NCBI GenBank assembly: GCA_025093555.1 | Contig: JAIWNF010000002.1 | Span: forward strand, 1,116,001-1,180,000 | DNA from: Circinella umbellata | Lineage: Eukaryota; Mucoromycota; Mucoromycetes; Mucorales; Lichtheimiaceae | Length of the DNA stretch: 64,000 bases | Direction: 5' to 3' | Part shown: positions 23,848 to 35,722 of the stretch, piece after piece | How positions within the stretch are numbered: position 1 is the first letter of the stretch | Layout: every line of letters starts with the position of its first letter | Notes under the pieces: model-generated | The model's database searches: none | What the model was told of the DNA's origin: nothing | The model's input: only the letters and a program-made list of their open reading frames with translations | Made by a program: the position numbers and the translations under genes

Positions 23848-25293
23848 ATGAATGTTTTTCGACTGAAATCAAGCGGTCACTCCACTGCTTCCAAGGGAAC
23901 CGATTCGAAAGCGTCAAGTATCTCGGAAAGCGTGCCGGTCACCCACGAGCCTATCTTGACACCACCTGCCGATTATTCACCCATCTTACCAGCTGCTTTA
24001 GACGAAGCTCAACAAGCCGTTTTTGAAAAATTAAAGACTTATATTCATAGCATTATGTTACCAGAAGATCATGAATATTATCCTAGTGAAAAAGGATTTG
24101 TAACCGATGGTACTTTAAAAAGATATTTACGTGCTCGTAAATATGATTATGAGGTTTGTAATCAAATTAAAAAACATATAATTACTTGGAGAAGAGAGGA
24201 AAATACGGGGAGTTTTTTTGGTGTAAAAATAAAGTAAACTGTGTGAATAATACATACCCTTTTTACCTTTATCTATATCTTCGCTAACTTTAATTTCCAA
24301 TTAACCATTCTTATGGAACTGCTTGTTAGGCTTCTAAAACTATGTTGGAAAATACTGTTAAATGGCGCCGTGATTATCGTCCGGATGAATTGGATCCGAA
24401 TTATATCAAGCCAGAGGTAGCAACTAATTTTGTATTGTAGAATGGGCAATAACATATATATATCATAATTACTTATCTCACTCTCTTTTGTACGGAATTG
24501 AACATTAGGCTGAAACGGGCAAGATGTATTTCGATGGATTCGACAATAATGGTCGACCCATATGGATTATGCGACCTAGACTCCAAAACTCCAAAGAAGG
24601 TGACCGCCAAGTTAAGCATATTGTCTTTTGTCTCGAACGTGGTATTCGTCTTATGCCAGCCAAGGTTGAAAACATTGCAATCATTGTGGACTTCAAGGAC
24701 TCCGCTTATGCACATAACCCTAGTATCGCCACTTGCAAAAAATTCTTGGATATTTTAAGTAATCATTATCCTGAAAGATTAGGTATATAGCACCAGTTTA
24801 CATTTATATTAAGATGAAGTAATTATTAAATGCAGCGCGCGATTATTTAACCTGTTTCTATTTTTTTTTTTTTGATTTTTTAGGTATTGCATTTGTCGTC
24901 AAGTGTAAGTAAAAAAAAGAAAAAAGAAAAATTTTGAATTATATTTTGTTAGGGTTATCGGGCTGGTTGGTAATACAATGATAAAGTAAACTAACATCTA
25001 CACGATATATAGCGCCATGGTTCTTCTTCACTACGTTCAAAATGATTTCACCATTCATGGACCCCGTAACTAAAGCCAAAATTAAATTTGTTTATGATGA
25101 AGATAAGAAGGGAGCCAAGGAAGATACCAAGGGTGTTAGCAATGAATGGGTTCATTTGAAAGATTATGTTCCTAGTAATATTCTTGAACGTGAATATGGT
25201 GGAAACTATAACTTCCAATTCAATATTGAAACTTATTGGAACGCTCTTTTGCAGCGTACTGGTAACCCATTCAAGGTGGTCGATTACTTGTAA
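23848..25293 (+). CDS. SEC14-like phosphatidylinositol/lipid-transfer protein (CRAL-TRIO)
   Basis: Five exons (23848-24153, 24330-24416, 24509-24782, 24884-24904, 25013-25293) give 322 residues. Exon 4 is only 21 bp, yet splicing through it restores the conserved run YPERLGIAFVV-KSPWFFFTTFK and the following SPFMDPVTKAKIKF of the CRAL-TRIO fold. The CRAL-TRIO N-terminal helices lie around residues 50-105 (TDGTLKRYLRARKYDYE). Proteins of this family carry phosphatidylinositol and phosphatidylcholine or other lipids between membranes and support Golgi traffic and lipid signalling. The chosen Met gives a Ser/Thr-rich N-terminus; an in-frame upstream Met at 23614 would add an implausible Phe-rich stretch. 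Closest subgroup (Sec14 or Sfh-like) cannot be fixed by eye. Confidence 0.9.
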
Positions 25294-27778
25294 ATCACAT
25301 AACATTTTTATTCTCTCTTTCTGGTTCTCCTCCTGCCTTGTTTATGTTTTGATCCTCGTCTTCCTTCTTCTACTACTACCACTATTTCGACAGCTTCCTC
25401 TCTACTCTTATGCATTTGCATTCTTTCTCAACACCATATACACCCAAATATCTTTTTTTTGCATTCATCCAATATTTTAATCACATTATATATAATGATA
25501 GAGCTTTATACACATATACATATTTGCATATTGTTTACATTTATTTATGGTCACGTTAGGAAGAGATATTTACATGAATAATATATTGCAAATATTAAAT
25601 GTTTCTATTATTTATATGCAATGATCGGTAAGCACATTTTTCTTGTGCAACGAAAAGACATCGTGGTTTTAATTGTTCAAATTTTCCCATATTGATATAC
25701 CTTTTCAAGAAATTTAAATGCTACTATACTCTGCGTTTAGAATAAGATGGCTGATTCTAATGAAAATAGCATACTATTATTGGGTATGTAGACCTTTCAA
25801 AATATATAAGCTATTCATTGGACTTCTCGTTAACCAATATTTCCATAATATTGTATCACGTTACCTCTTTCTATTTTAACAAGCTTCCCCTTCTTCTATT
25901 AGTCATACACATAGTCAAAATGGGCTCAACTTCCTCACTAAATTAATACAAAAACTACGTAAAAATAAAAACAGTTGCCCCATTGGAATTCCGTTATAGA
26001 AACGACCTGATAACAAGCACATAATAGCAATAAATTGTAAAGAGGAATAAGAAGATAAAAGCAGTACGTTAATCAGTTTACAGATAATATTATATTACTC
26101 TTGTTTTTAATTTGCCAATATATGTTTTCCTGTTACAAACTGATTTTACTGCTACCTGACATCTCTGATTAAATGCGTACCTAAGAATAAATATATTATA
26201 GACATATAATTTTAATACAAATACGTAAATAATTTTTATTACGGCTACAATTGTACGTATTGTTATATATACGTACTCTTTCTGTAATTAGCACCAATAC
26301 AAGAACCATGAGATTCAAGAGTCACTGATATTTGATTACTATTTTTATTTCAATTGTCTAATATCATTGTTTTCAATCTGTGCAGAAAAACAGAAGCCCA
26401 TCATTTCGTTACGTTTATGCGTAGACAGAATATGAAGTAAAATATTTCAGTAGTCAGAATCACCATACGAGAAATAAAATATCATTACTTGAAATCAAAA
26501 GCACAAAAGAAAATTGTTTCGAGTAAAAGCTTTGCTAGGTAAAATTCGTTCGTTTTTGCTTCTTGGTGGGACTTCAAGTAAGCGGCAGGATGCAAAATAG
26601 TCAATAATCTTTTGTTCCGCAATTGGTTGTTTTACTAAGTGGTACACTTATACTCTTCCACCTTTGTAGCTCCACTTACTGTAAAAAAATCATGTCTTGC
26701 AACGACTTTTTAAAACGTCAGTTACACAGAAACTATTTGTGATCCTTCTCTGACTGTTGCTGTTATATACGTTTAAAAAAATACGTATCCCAGGCAGTCC
26801 CCCTTGCTGCGGACGGCATGAGTCAACAATACTCTGACGGTCTGACGAAGGGATTGATGTTGTTATGCTTAAATCGAATGTTTTCAGAAGAGTTCTTTTT
26901 TACCACAGAGAGGAAGGTCAAATCTCTTTTATTTTAAACGTGAGAGAAATTGGATTAACTTCATCTGTTTAAATATAGTAAGAGGATCTTCAGCAAAAAG
27001 AAATAAAATGTGAGGCCAACTTAAGTGAATTTATCAGGTGTTAGCATATGCTTGAAAGACTTCACTATGAACGGTCATGCTACAAATCCTTATCAAAACA
27101 GCAAAAGGTCATACCTACGTAGCTATTTATCCAGATTAAATATACAGCTCTAATTAAACCCTTTGCCGCTATAATAGGCTTTTAAGCAAAAGGAGAGTGA
27201 TAGTTACATGGTACTTGTACTGTTACGTCTTTTCTTTCCAAACATAAAATAAATGAGATACGATACAATGTCGTTTGTGAGTCATACATATGGACTATAT
27301 CTATTAAATAACTAGACCCAGTTATTTTTTTATCATAACTACAAAATTTCACGGAGAAGCATAAGAGGTAAAATTCACAGTACCCAAAAAAAAGATTTAT
27401 GCTAGGATAGTGGTGACTTTGAAGTATCTTCAACTGAGCACCAGTAGTGTGATCACCAACATGTATGTCTTACATTATATGTTTATTTATTATATAACTT
27501 ACAATACAGCTCACTATGAGCGCTAATTCTACCAAAATCACCCTTTATGTGTGATTTAGAAAATAAATAGTCTAATTGAGGATATAAAACATTCATATTT
27601 ATTATAATCTGAGTGTTATTACCACTATTAAAGAATGATTCCGGAAGCTGCGCTAAGGAAAGAAATTTTTAAAGTGCAGCCAAAAAAAAAAAAGAGACGC
27701 GATTACGCTTTTGGCTAATTTTTCGTGTCTTTTTTTTTTCGCTTTCCAACACTTGGTTCTATCGAGGTTCTCACAAAA
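25294..27778. other. Intergenic region of about 2.5 kb with no supported gene
   Basis: AT-rich sequence with a CT-rich stretch at 25300-25450 (3' UTR of the SEC14 gene). Short ORFs are unsupported. No inverted-repeat ends or tRNA boxes were recognised. The last 120 bases are pyrimidine-rich and precede SPT16. Confidence 0.5.
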
Positions 27779-30700
27779 ATGACCTTTTCTGAGGCAGCTG
27801 CCAAGCGTTTTCATCGAAGAGCACGCTTTTTGTTTACCCAATGGAAGGTAATGATAACAAAACAAAATTACTCTTTAATAAAAAAAATTAGTTGGTACTG
27901 ATCTTGAAAGATCTTTTTGGGCATGATCATGAATTATTAATATGATATATTATATGCGTATATAAAATATTTTTATAGAGTCCATCGAACGCCAATCTTT
28001 TCCATGATGTAGACGCCATTTTATTATTGATTGGAGAAGATGATTATGAGAATCCTTATCGTAAATCAGTTACTGCAGAGGTAGAAATAATATTATTGTG
28101 TGAATACGTTTCTTCATTTGTTTGACATAATCAATTAAATGGATTTATTTTATTCTATTTTTAAACAGACTTGGTTACTTGGAATGCCAATGTATCAAAG
28201 CTTGATTCTTCTCGTACCCGATAAAGCCACCTTTGTATGCAGCGGGAAAAAAGGTAAAAGAATACACAATGGCATATTATTTTACGTAAGTTTATAATAA
28301 GCTTCAAGCATTAATATGATGATATGTGGTATATCTATATTATACATAGCCGACCTAGTGGAAAGTTTAAAGAAAGGAGATAAACAAATTACACTTGATG
28401 TTCTTCGACGTACAAAAGATCAAGAAAAAAATATTTCTCTTTATGAACCTTTAATTGAGGAAATAGCTGGTGTAAGTAATATTTTCATTGTTTGGGATAG
28501 GTTGATAATTATATATATTATGGACTTACTTATATAGGAGATATTATTATTCTAAATGTCATAGAAACGTGTTGGTGTTGTTGAAAAAGATAAGTTTACT
28601 GGTAAAAATGTTGATGAATGGAAGAAAGCTCTTCAAGCTTCCGGCAAATCATTTGAAAATGTAGATATCACTCCAGCATTATCTGCTTGCTTTGCTGTAA
28701 AGGACGAAGAAGAAATTGTAAGTTTTTTTTTAGTTAGTATTTATATGTTTTTTTTTTTAGAAAAAAAAGGATAAACTAATTTATCTTGTAAATTGGGCGT
28801 TTAGAAAACTATGCGAATGGCATCACGACTTAGTGTCAGTGTCATGAAAAACTATTTTATTGATGAAATGTCAACCATTGTCGATGAAGAACGACAAGTG
28901 ACACATGAAAAACTTTCTGAACAAACAGAAGGTATATTGGACGATCCTAAACTTGTTAAAAAACTTCGTCTTCCCGTTGAACCCGATAACAAGGATGAAG
29001 TGGATTGGTGTTATAGTCCTATTGTTCAAAGTGGCGGTGAATATGACTTAAAATCCTCTGCCATGTCCAATTCAAGCAATTTACACGCAGGCGTTATTAT
29101 TTGTTCTCTTGGTATTCGATATAAATATTATTGTTCTAATATCGGCCGTACCTTTTTGATCGATCCTAACAAAACACAAGAAAAGAATTATGAATTCTTA
29201 CTCGAATTACAAAAGAAAATCTTGGATAATATTCATGATGGTGTTAAGATCCGTGATGTATATGAAAGTGCAATGGAATATATTAAGACCAAACGTCCAG
29301 ATTTGGAAAAACATTTAACTCGTTCACTTGGTTTCGGTATGGGTATTGAATTCCGTGAAGCTAGTTATGTACTTCATGGTAGAAATGTACGTGAGTTACG
29401 TAATGGCATGGTATTGAATTTATCCGTTGGCTTTTCTGATTTGGAGAATCCTAAACCTGCTGATAAGCGCAGTAAGACTTATTCTTTACTGTTGGTGGAT
29501 ACGATCCGAGTTTCTTCAGAGGGACCTGCTACTGTTTTAACTGATGGATGTAGCAAAAATTTGAATGAAGTATCTTACTTTTTCAAAGCTGATGGAAGTG
29601 AAACGGAACAACAAGAAAAGAAGAAACCTGCTAAACCTGCTAAAAAGGAAACCACATCCAAATCAGCTGTTTTGCGCAGTAAATTCCGTAGTGAAGATCA
29701 AGATGAAGAATCACGCGAACAAAAACGCAAAGAACATCAAAAGGAATTATTTGCGAAAAAATTGGCGGAAGGTCTTGCTAAATTTGCTGATGGTTCGGGT
29801 AATGGTGAAGATGACAATAAGCCTGTATTTAAGAAATTTGAAAGTTATCGATCAGAGGCTAAATTACCTCAAGTTCGGGAACAAAAGGTAAAGAAAAAGA
29901 TATTTTCAGTTAGAAGGAGGGAAAAAGAAAGGTATTAGTAAACTTATACTAAAATATATATATTTTTATTAGATTGTAGTTGATAAAAGAAATGAAACTG
30001 TTATTCTTCCATTTTATGGTATGGCAGTACCTTTCCATATTACTACTCTAAAGAATGCAAGTAAAAGTGATGAAGGTGATTTTGTCATGCTTCGTCTTAA
30101 CTTTATTACTCCTGGTCAAGCTGGTGGTAAAAAGGAAGATATGGTAAGATAAAAATTTAACTGTGATGATGAATGAGAAGAAGAAAAATATATTATATTA
30201 ATCAATATATTATTTAGCCATTCCATGATCCAAATGCCACTTTTGTTCGAGCCTTAACTTTCCGCAGTGCAGATACACATCGTATGACCCAAATCTATCG
30301 TGATATCACTGATCTTAAGAAGGAAGCTGCCAAGAAAGAAACAGAACGTAAAGAAATGGCTGATGTAGTTGAACAAGACAATCTTATTGCTGTTAAAGGA
30401 CGTCGTCCAATTCGATTACCAGATGTTTATGTTCGCCCACAACTTGATGGTAAACGTTTACCTGGCGAACTTGAAATTCATCAAAACGGTATTCGATATC
30501 AATCCATCAAATCCGATAATTCATTCAGTAAGTCTATTATTTTAATAAAACCCACTATATTATTAAAATGAAGACCAACTTAAAAAAATTCTAACATTAA
30601 TAATAATAATAATAGATGTATTGTTTACCAACGTAAAACATTTATTTTTCCAACCTTGTGATAATGAATTATTGGTATTGATTCATGTACATTTCAAAAA

Positions 30701-31508
30701 CCCTGTGATGATTGGCAAAAAGAAAACAAAAGATATTCAATTTTATCGTGAAGCATCGGATATTCAATACGATGAAACTGGTAATAAGCGAAGGAGACAC
30801 ATGTATGGTGATGAAGATGAATTAGAATCCGAACAAGAAGAACGACGACGACGAGCGAATCTTAATCGTGAATTCAAAACATTCGCAGAAAAGATTGCTG
30901 ATGCTGTAAGTATATTCAATGGTGAATATTTCTCCTCCAAATGAATATTGAGTACTAATTGAATATACATATTTATAGAGCGATGGCCGAGTAGAAGTTG
31001 ATACACCATTCCGAGAACTTGGTTTTACTGGTGTACCTTTTCGATCTAATGTTCTTTTACAGCCTACAACAGATTGTCTTGTACATTTATCAGATCCGCC
31101 TTTTATGGTTGTTACTATCAACGAAATCGAAATTGCTCATTTAGAACGTGTTCAATTCGGTCTCAAGAATTTTGATATGGTATTTGTATTTAAAGATTTG
31201 CGACGCCCTCCTATTCAAATCAATACAATTCCCATGTCACAACTGGATAATGTTAAGGACTGGTTAGAGTAAGTATAACTTTTTACATATTTATTTATGA
31301 TAGAGAGAATGAGATAAATTATTAACATATGATACATTATAATCTAGTTCGGTCGAAGTTGCATTCACAGAAGGTCTTGTTAACCTCAATTGGAGTATGA
31401 TCTTAAAGACTGTTCTTGCTGACCCAGCAGACTTTTACAGAAATGGTGGATGGAGTTTCTTAACAAGTGGTAGTGATGTAAGTATTTAGTTTATTGCTAT
31501 GTGTATCC

Positions 31509-31585
<77 letters not shown>

Positions 31586-31987
31586 CCTTTAAAAATGTTT
31601 ATTAACCATTTTACGGGATGGGATGATAATAATATATAGGACGAAGGAGAAGAAGATATGTCAGACGAAGAAAGTGAATTTGAAATTAGTGAAGATGAAT
31701 TTGACGAAAGTGAAGGTGACGATGAAAGTGATTTCGCATCCGATGCTTCTGATGACTCTATGGATGAAGAAGAGTTGTCAGATTCAGGTGATGATTGGGA
31801 TGAACTTGAAGAAAAAGCACGAAAAGGTAAATATTGAATAATAACTGGTACTGCTATACAATAAAAATGAATTAATAGAAAATTATTTGATATCTATATT
31901 ATAGCTGATGAACGTAAACTTAAAAGAAATGGTGATGAACTTCCTGCCCCACCAAGTGCTTCAAATAAAAAACAAAGACGACGTTAA
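27779..31987 (+). CDS. SPT16: FACT complex subunit Spt16 (histone chaperone)
   Basis: Thirteen exons (27779-27847, 27979-28080, 28169-28253, 28350-28471, 28565-28717, 28805-29887, 29973-30143, 30218-30527, 30616-30905, 30979-31268, 31348-31477, 31640-31826, 31905-31987) give 1024 residues, against 1035 in yeast. The N-terminal peptidase-like domain (residues 1 to about 430) has the catalytically dead M24 fold, including [24 protein letters not shown]. Dimerisation and middle PH-like domains follow ([39 protein letters not shown]). A strongly acidic tail and a basic end (KKQRRR) close the protein. FACT reorganises nucleosomes during transcription and replication in the nucleus. The tail is encoded by the last two exons, after an intron carrying a long CT run. 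Confidence 0.97.
31512..31583 (+). repeat. (CT)n microsatellite inside an SPT16 intron
   Basis: About 70 bases of almost uninterrupted CT repeats lie between the donor at 31478 and the acceptor ending at 31639. Such a tract may act as a long polypyrimidine stretch and is likely to vary in length between isolates. Confidence 0.95.
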
Positions 31988-32482
31988 ATAATACATTTTC
32001 ACCCTTTTTTTCATATTTTGCACATTCTCCATTCACAATACAGATCCTCTTTGTCTTTCTTTTTTCTTCTTTTATATATCATTCATACACATCATCAACT
32101 TCCTCCTCCCCCCAACCTTTCTTTCTTTTTTTTCCCTCTTTTAAAAACAACATATATTTAGCAAACAAAAACAAATATTTTTAAAAGTTCTAATTTGTGG
32201 AATGATTTATCAAATATATATAAATGAATTTGGGAGGGAATAAAAAGTGTATTTGCATGTTCCCAGTAGGTAGTTGTGTTTAGTGTTAAAAGCGGATAAA
32301 ATATGTCTTCTTTTTCTTTCCCTATATATAAATTTATTTATATACTTGCTTGATTAAATATTTAAATGTATATAATATTAACGCTAGCTTATCCCTCAAG
32401 GGGATATGGTATACATACAATAATAATAATAATAACAAATAATATTAATACAAGTTTGTTGTTGTTGTTGCTGTTGCTGTTT
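31988..32482. other. Convergent 3' region between SPT16 and MIM1
   Basis: Pyrimidine-rich 3' flank of SPT16 followed by AT-rich sequence and a GTT-type repeat at 32452-32480, just past the MIM1 stop codon. No gene was recognised. Confidence 0.6.
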
Positions 32483-32794
32483 TTACTCGGTTCTGAGCTT
32501 TTCTAATCGATTATTTTCAGCTTTTAAAGTATTTTTATATTCTTGTGTAGCAGCAGGTGGAATGCCTGGACCAAGACCAAGAGCTGTTGCTGGTGAAGAC
32601 ACGCGTGAGAAGCCAAACCAACCATACTTGAATACTAATTCATTTGCCAAAATTTCGCCAAAACCGAGCATAACACCATTGAAGAAAGGTAGTACAAAGT
32701 TGATTGCTGTTGATTTTAAGATCCAAAGAAATGTTTGATTTTTATACCATGGTTCACGTTGAACTATCAATGCTTTATTGATGTAATCGGCCAT
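32483..32794 (-). CDS. MIM1: Mitochondrial outer-membrane import protein Mim1 (Tom13 family)
   Basis: Single-exon ORF of 103 residues starting at the Met of MADYINKAL. The core segment ILKSTAINFVLPFFNGVMLG, followed by FGEILANELVFKYGWFGF, is the Mim1/Tom13 signature (INxxLPFxNGxMLGFGEILAHE). A single membrane helix is predicted within it. Mim1 forms, with Mim2, the MIM complex that inserts alpha-helical proteins into the mitochondrial outer membrane and assists TOM assembly. An upstream in-frame extension to 33007 is open but runs into the divergent neighbour and looks non-coding. The neighbour OST5 starts only 206 bp away on the other strand. Confidence 0.88.
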   Translation of the reverse strand: MADYINKALIVQREPWYKNQTFLWILKSTAINFVLPFFNGVMLGFGEILANELVFKYGWFGFSRVSSPATALGLGPGIPPAATQEYKNTLKAENNRLEKLRTE

Positions 32795-33000
32795 CACGTA
32801 TTTATTTATGTATATATGGATAAGAAGTGAGAGCGAAAAGGTACAGAAACACGCCCTTTCACTTTTTCCTAGATGCAACCATATTTTTTTAACCTCCGTA
32901 TCGCGCTTTTGTACATAAGAAAAAGCAATTATTTCGACAACACTTACGCTTGTGCCACGTCGATAATAATATATACCTTTTTCTTTTTTATTCTTAAATA
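32795..33000. promoter_or_regulatory. Compact divergent promoter of MIM1 and OST5
   Basis: Only 206 bp separate the two start codons, so both promoters must overlap. The interval is AT-rich with a TATATA-type stretch near 32970. No specific factor site could be assigned. Confidence 0.55.
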
Positions 33001-33444
33001 ATGTCATCAGCTCTTGTAAGATTACCTCTTTTTTTTACTCTCATTCAGTAATGTTTTTGTGAATCGAAAAGGAACAAAATTCTAATATATATATAGAGTG
33101 ATTGGAAAACGGCCACACCTTTCAGTGCACCTATACCACCTAGTGTATTACCCTTTTTAGCTTTGTTCCTTTTGTCCGCAGGACTACTTTATGGCGGAAT
33201 CTTTGTCGTGTAAGTTTTTGTAATAAACAATGCATAAATGAACGAAAAAAAAGGAGAGGAGGTGCTAGAGTTGGTTTTATTTTTGATTCACTAATAATAA
33301 TATTTATACTTATGGGTTATGTGATATAATAGGCAAGGCAAAAACACGTCATTATTTAAACAGTTATCAACCTCAATTTTGGCATCACTGTTTCTTGGAT
33401 TTGGTGCAGTTTTTACTTCTGTTTCAGTCGGTGTCTATGTCTAA
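33001..33444 (+). CDS. OST5: Oligosaccharyltransferase small subunit Ost5/TMEM258
   Basis: Three exons (33001-33015, 33097-33209, 33333-33444) give 79 residues, the same length as human TMEM258. The pattern matches that family: PIPPSVLPFLALFLLSAGLL in the first membrane helix, a short loop, then KQLSTSILASLFLGFGAVF and SVGVYV at the C-terminus (LLISLVASLFMGFG..GIYV in the family). It is a two-helix ER membrane subunit of the oligosaccharyltransferase that N-glycosylates nascent proteins. The first exon encodes only five residues (MSSAL), so the gene is easily missed. It is divergent from MIM1. Confidence 0.88.
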
Positions 33445-33961
33445 TAATAAATAAAAAACGAGAGAAATCTGCCCTATATATATATCCGTATATTGTATTC
33501 AATATAGAACAAGGGGAATGAAAAGATTTATATATAAATATATTAGGGATGAAGAAAGATGAGAACGAATTATATGAGAAGGTTATTTGGGAGTTATGAA
33601 AAGATTCAAAAGACAAAAGGGGAATTTAAGGTGTTGAGTATAATTATATACGTACGTGCTTAGAAACAAACTTTTTTTTTTATAATCAAGGAGTTTCCTT
33701 TTATCATTCTTTACACATTATATTTCATTTCTTTTATTTTCTTTTTTATTTATTCATTCATTTAATCTCTCTTTCTTTTCTTCTCTCTTCTTTTTAATAA
33801 TAAACGAATAATAGCAGAAAAAGTAATTGTTGTGTTAATAAGCTGAAAGGTAAATATAATATCATCATTAGTTAGTAACATTGTTGCTTGGCAACATAGT
33901 CGCTTAGTAGCAATTCTTCAATTAACCTCGGTACGTACCTTCAATTATGTAGAGAAATATA
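33445..33961. other. Intergenic region upstream of the PPxY membrane protein
   Basis: AT- and CT-rich spacer. A GTAAATATAAT donor-like site near 33850 could mark a 5'-UTR intron of the following gene. No ORF with recognisable content. Confidence 0.5.
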
Positions 33962-34357
33962 ATGGGGAATGTCGTGCTCTCTGATTTGGATCAAGGATTA
34001 TTGATCATTGTTTCGTTCTTAATATTATTGATTGTTATTGTCATTGTTTATATTTCATGCAAACGATATTCACGACTGGAACGAAGATTATGGAGAGATA
34101 TTGAGCGAGATTTTGTCATTATTGGAAGTCCAGCTCATATGGCCGAAATCAAAAAGAGTGAAGGCGATAGTATAACTGATAAAAAAGCTCGCCCATCTTT
34201 CTTATTACAATCATCATTACCTGCACGATTATCAAATTATAATAATATGATATGTCCATCAACACCTGGATTGCCTCGATCTCCACCACCTGCTTACCAT
34301 TCTGATCGTAAAAGTAATAGTACTGAAGTTTCATCTCTTGTGGATGTCAAAATTTAA
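33962..34357 (+). CDS. Single-pass membrane protein with PPxY motif, unknown function
   Basis: An uninterrupted ORF of 131 residues. Residues 12-33 form one strong hydrophobic helix (LLIIVSFLILLIVIVIVYIS), followed at once by a basic, positively charged flank (CKRYSRLERRLWRD), so the C-terminus is probably cytosolic. The tail is Ser/Pro-rich and carries SPPPAYHS, a PPxY motif of the kind bound by WW domains of Rsp5/Nedd4 ubiquitin ligases. This resembles small Rsp5 adaptor proteins in layout, but no family was recognised. It could also be a fast-evolving lineage-specific gene. The coding strand and codon use are ordinary, and the reading frame is long for this AT-rich DNA. Confidence 0.6.
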   Translation: MGNVVLSDLDQGLLIIVSFLILLIVIVIVYISCKRYSRLERRLWRDIERDFVIIGSPAHMAEIKKSEGDSITDKKARPSFLLQSSLPARLSNYNNMICPSTPGLPRSPPPAYHSDRKSNSTEVSSLVDVKI

Positions 34358-35722
34358 AGTTTTTTTTACCCAGCTTTTTTCTTACGTACAACCTTAACAA
34401 TCTCATATATATATATCAATAATCATCTCTATTACTATTATCATAATTACCACTATCATCATCATCATCACTAACAATTCATAATATTACAAAAGCGCAT
34501 TACAATCATTCAGCATATCATCATTTAACTAATCAGCTATCTATTCCTTCCTTTCCTTATTCATCAAATGAAAAATTAAAAAGAAAAAAATCTACTAATA
34601 TAACAAAAATTAAATAATAATAATAATAATAATATATAACTTTGCTTTGTTGAGTTATTGTTTCATATATATGTAATAACATTCTAATCTTATATACACA
34701 TAATACCATACCAAATAGTATACATATAATAAAAACAAGTAAAATACTTACGAAAAATGTAGAGGGGAGGAATGAGAAAGGGGAATTAACATGGGGGGTT
34801 TAGTACGAATATTGATAACAATAGCGATATATGTAAAGGAATGAATGAAAGACACATACTGTAAGATGCGTACAAAGAGAGAGAAAGTAAGTAAATGAAT
34901 CTATTTATATTTATTTCAATAAGAAAAAAAGTGCGAACAGACATTTATTTTCTTATAAATAACAATGATAATAATTAGTTGTAGCTCCTTTTACAAAGTA
35001 GACGTTCCCTGAAAAAAAACACATGTTACGTAAGAAGGTGCTCTAATGCCTCGTGTCGATAATTAGAAAAGAATTGGTAAACAAAAAACATTCTTTGGTT
35101 CCCTTGCCCCCTTTTTTTCTTCATTTTTAGTCTCTTTGCCAAAAGATTTTTTTTTTTGGGCTGAACTGTCCAAAGTATAAGATATTTTTTACGTACTGAT
35201 TATTTTGTATATAATAAATGTGAGTTTATTGAACCGAAAGGTTTTAATAATAATTAGCTATCATTACTTCTTTAACATGATGATTTGTTTTTATGAGCTC
35301 ATTTTAGTAGACTTATGCATAATATTATATATATATATGCTTTTCTTATAAATGTTAATATACAAGTTGCTAATAACTACTATCCATATATAATGACAGT
35401 CTACTGTATGAATAATTGAAAAATAAACAATATCAAACTTAAAAGGAGCAGTATTACTGCAGGCCAAAATCAAATACGCCTTTTTAGATTGTTATTGTTT
35501 CTGTTTCTGACAGCTGCAAGCCAGTATCGGAGGTTCAGACTTTTTTTTTATGGTTCAACCAGTCAAAAAAAAAAAGGAAATACTTTCTTTTTATAAGAAT
35601 ACACGCTTTTCTTTTTGTTTTTGTTTCTTTGTTATCGTTTTACGTTATAAAACGTTCAGCGACATTAAATTATCGTGTGCCTTTGACGCCTTTTCCTGAT
35701 CCCGGCTGAACAAGAAGAAAAA
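34358..35722. other. Intergenic region of about 1.4 kb
   Basis: AT-rich with AAT repeats at 34612-34633 and short A/T runs. The last 100 bases upstream of 35723 are pyrimidine-rich, consistent with a promoter. No gene was recognised. Confidence 0.55.
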
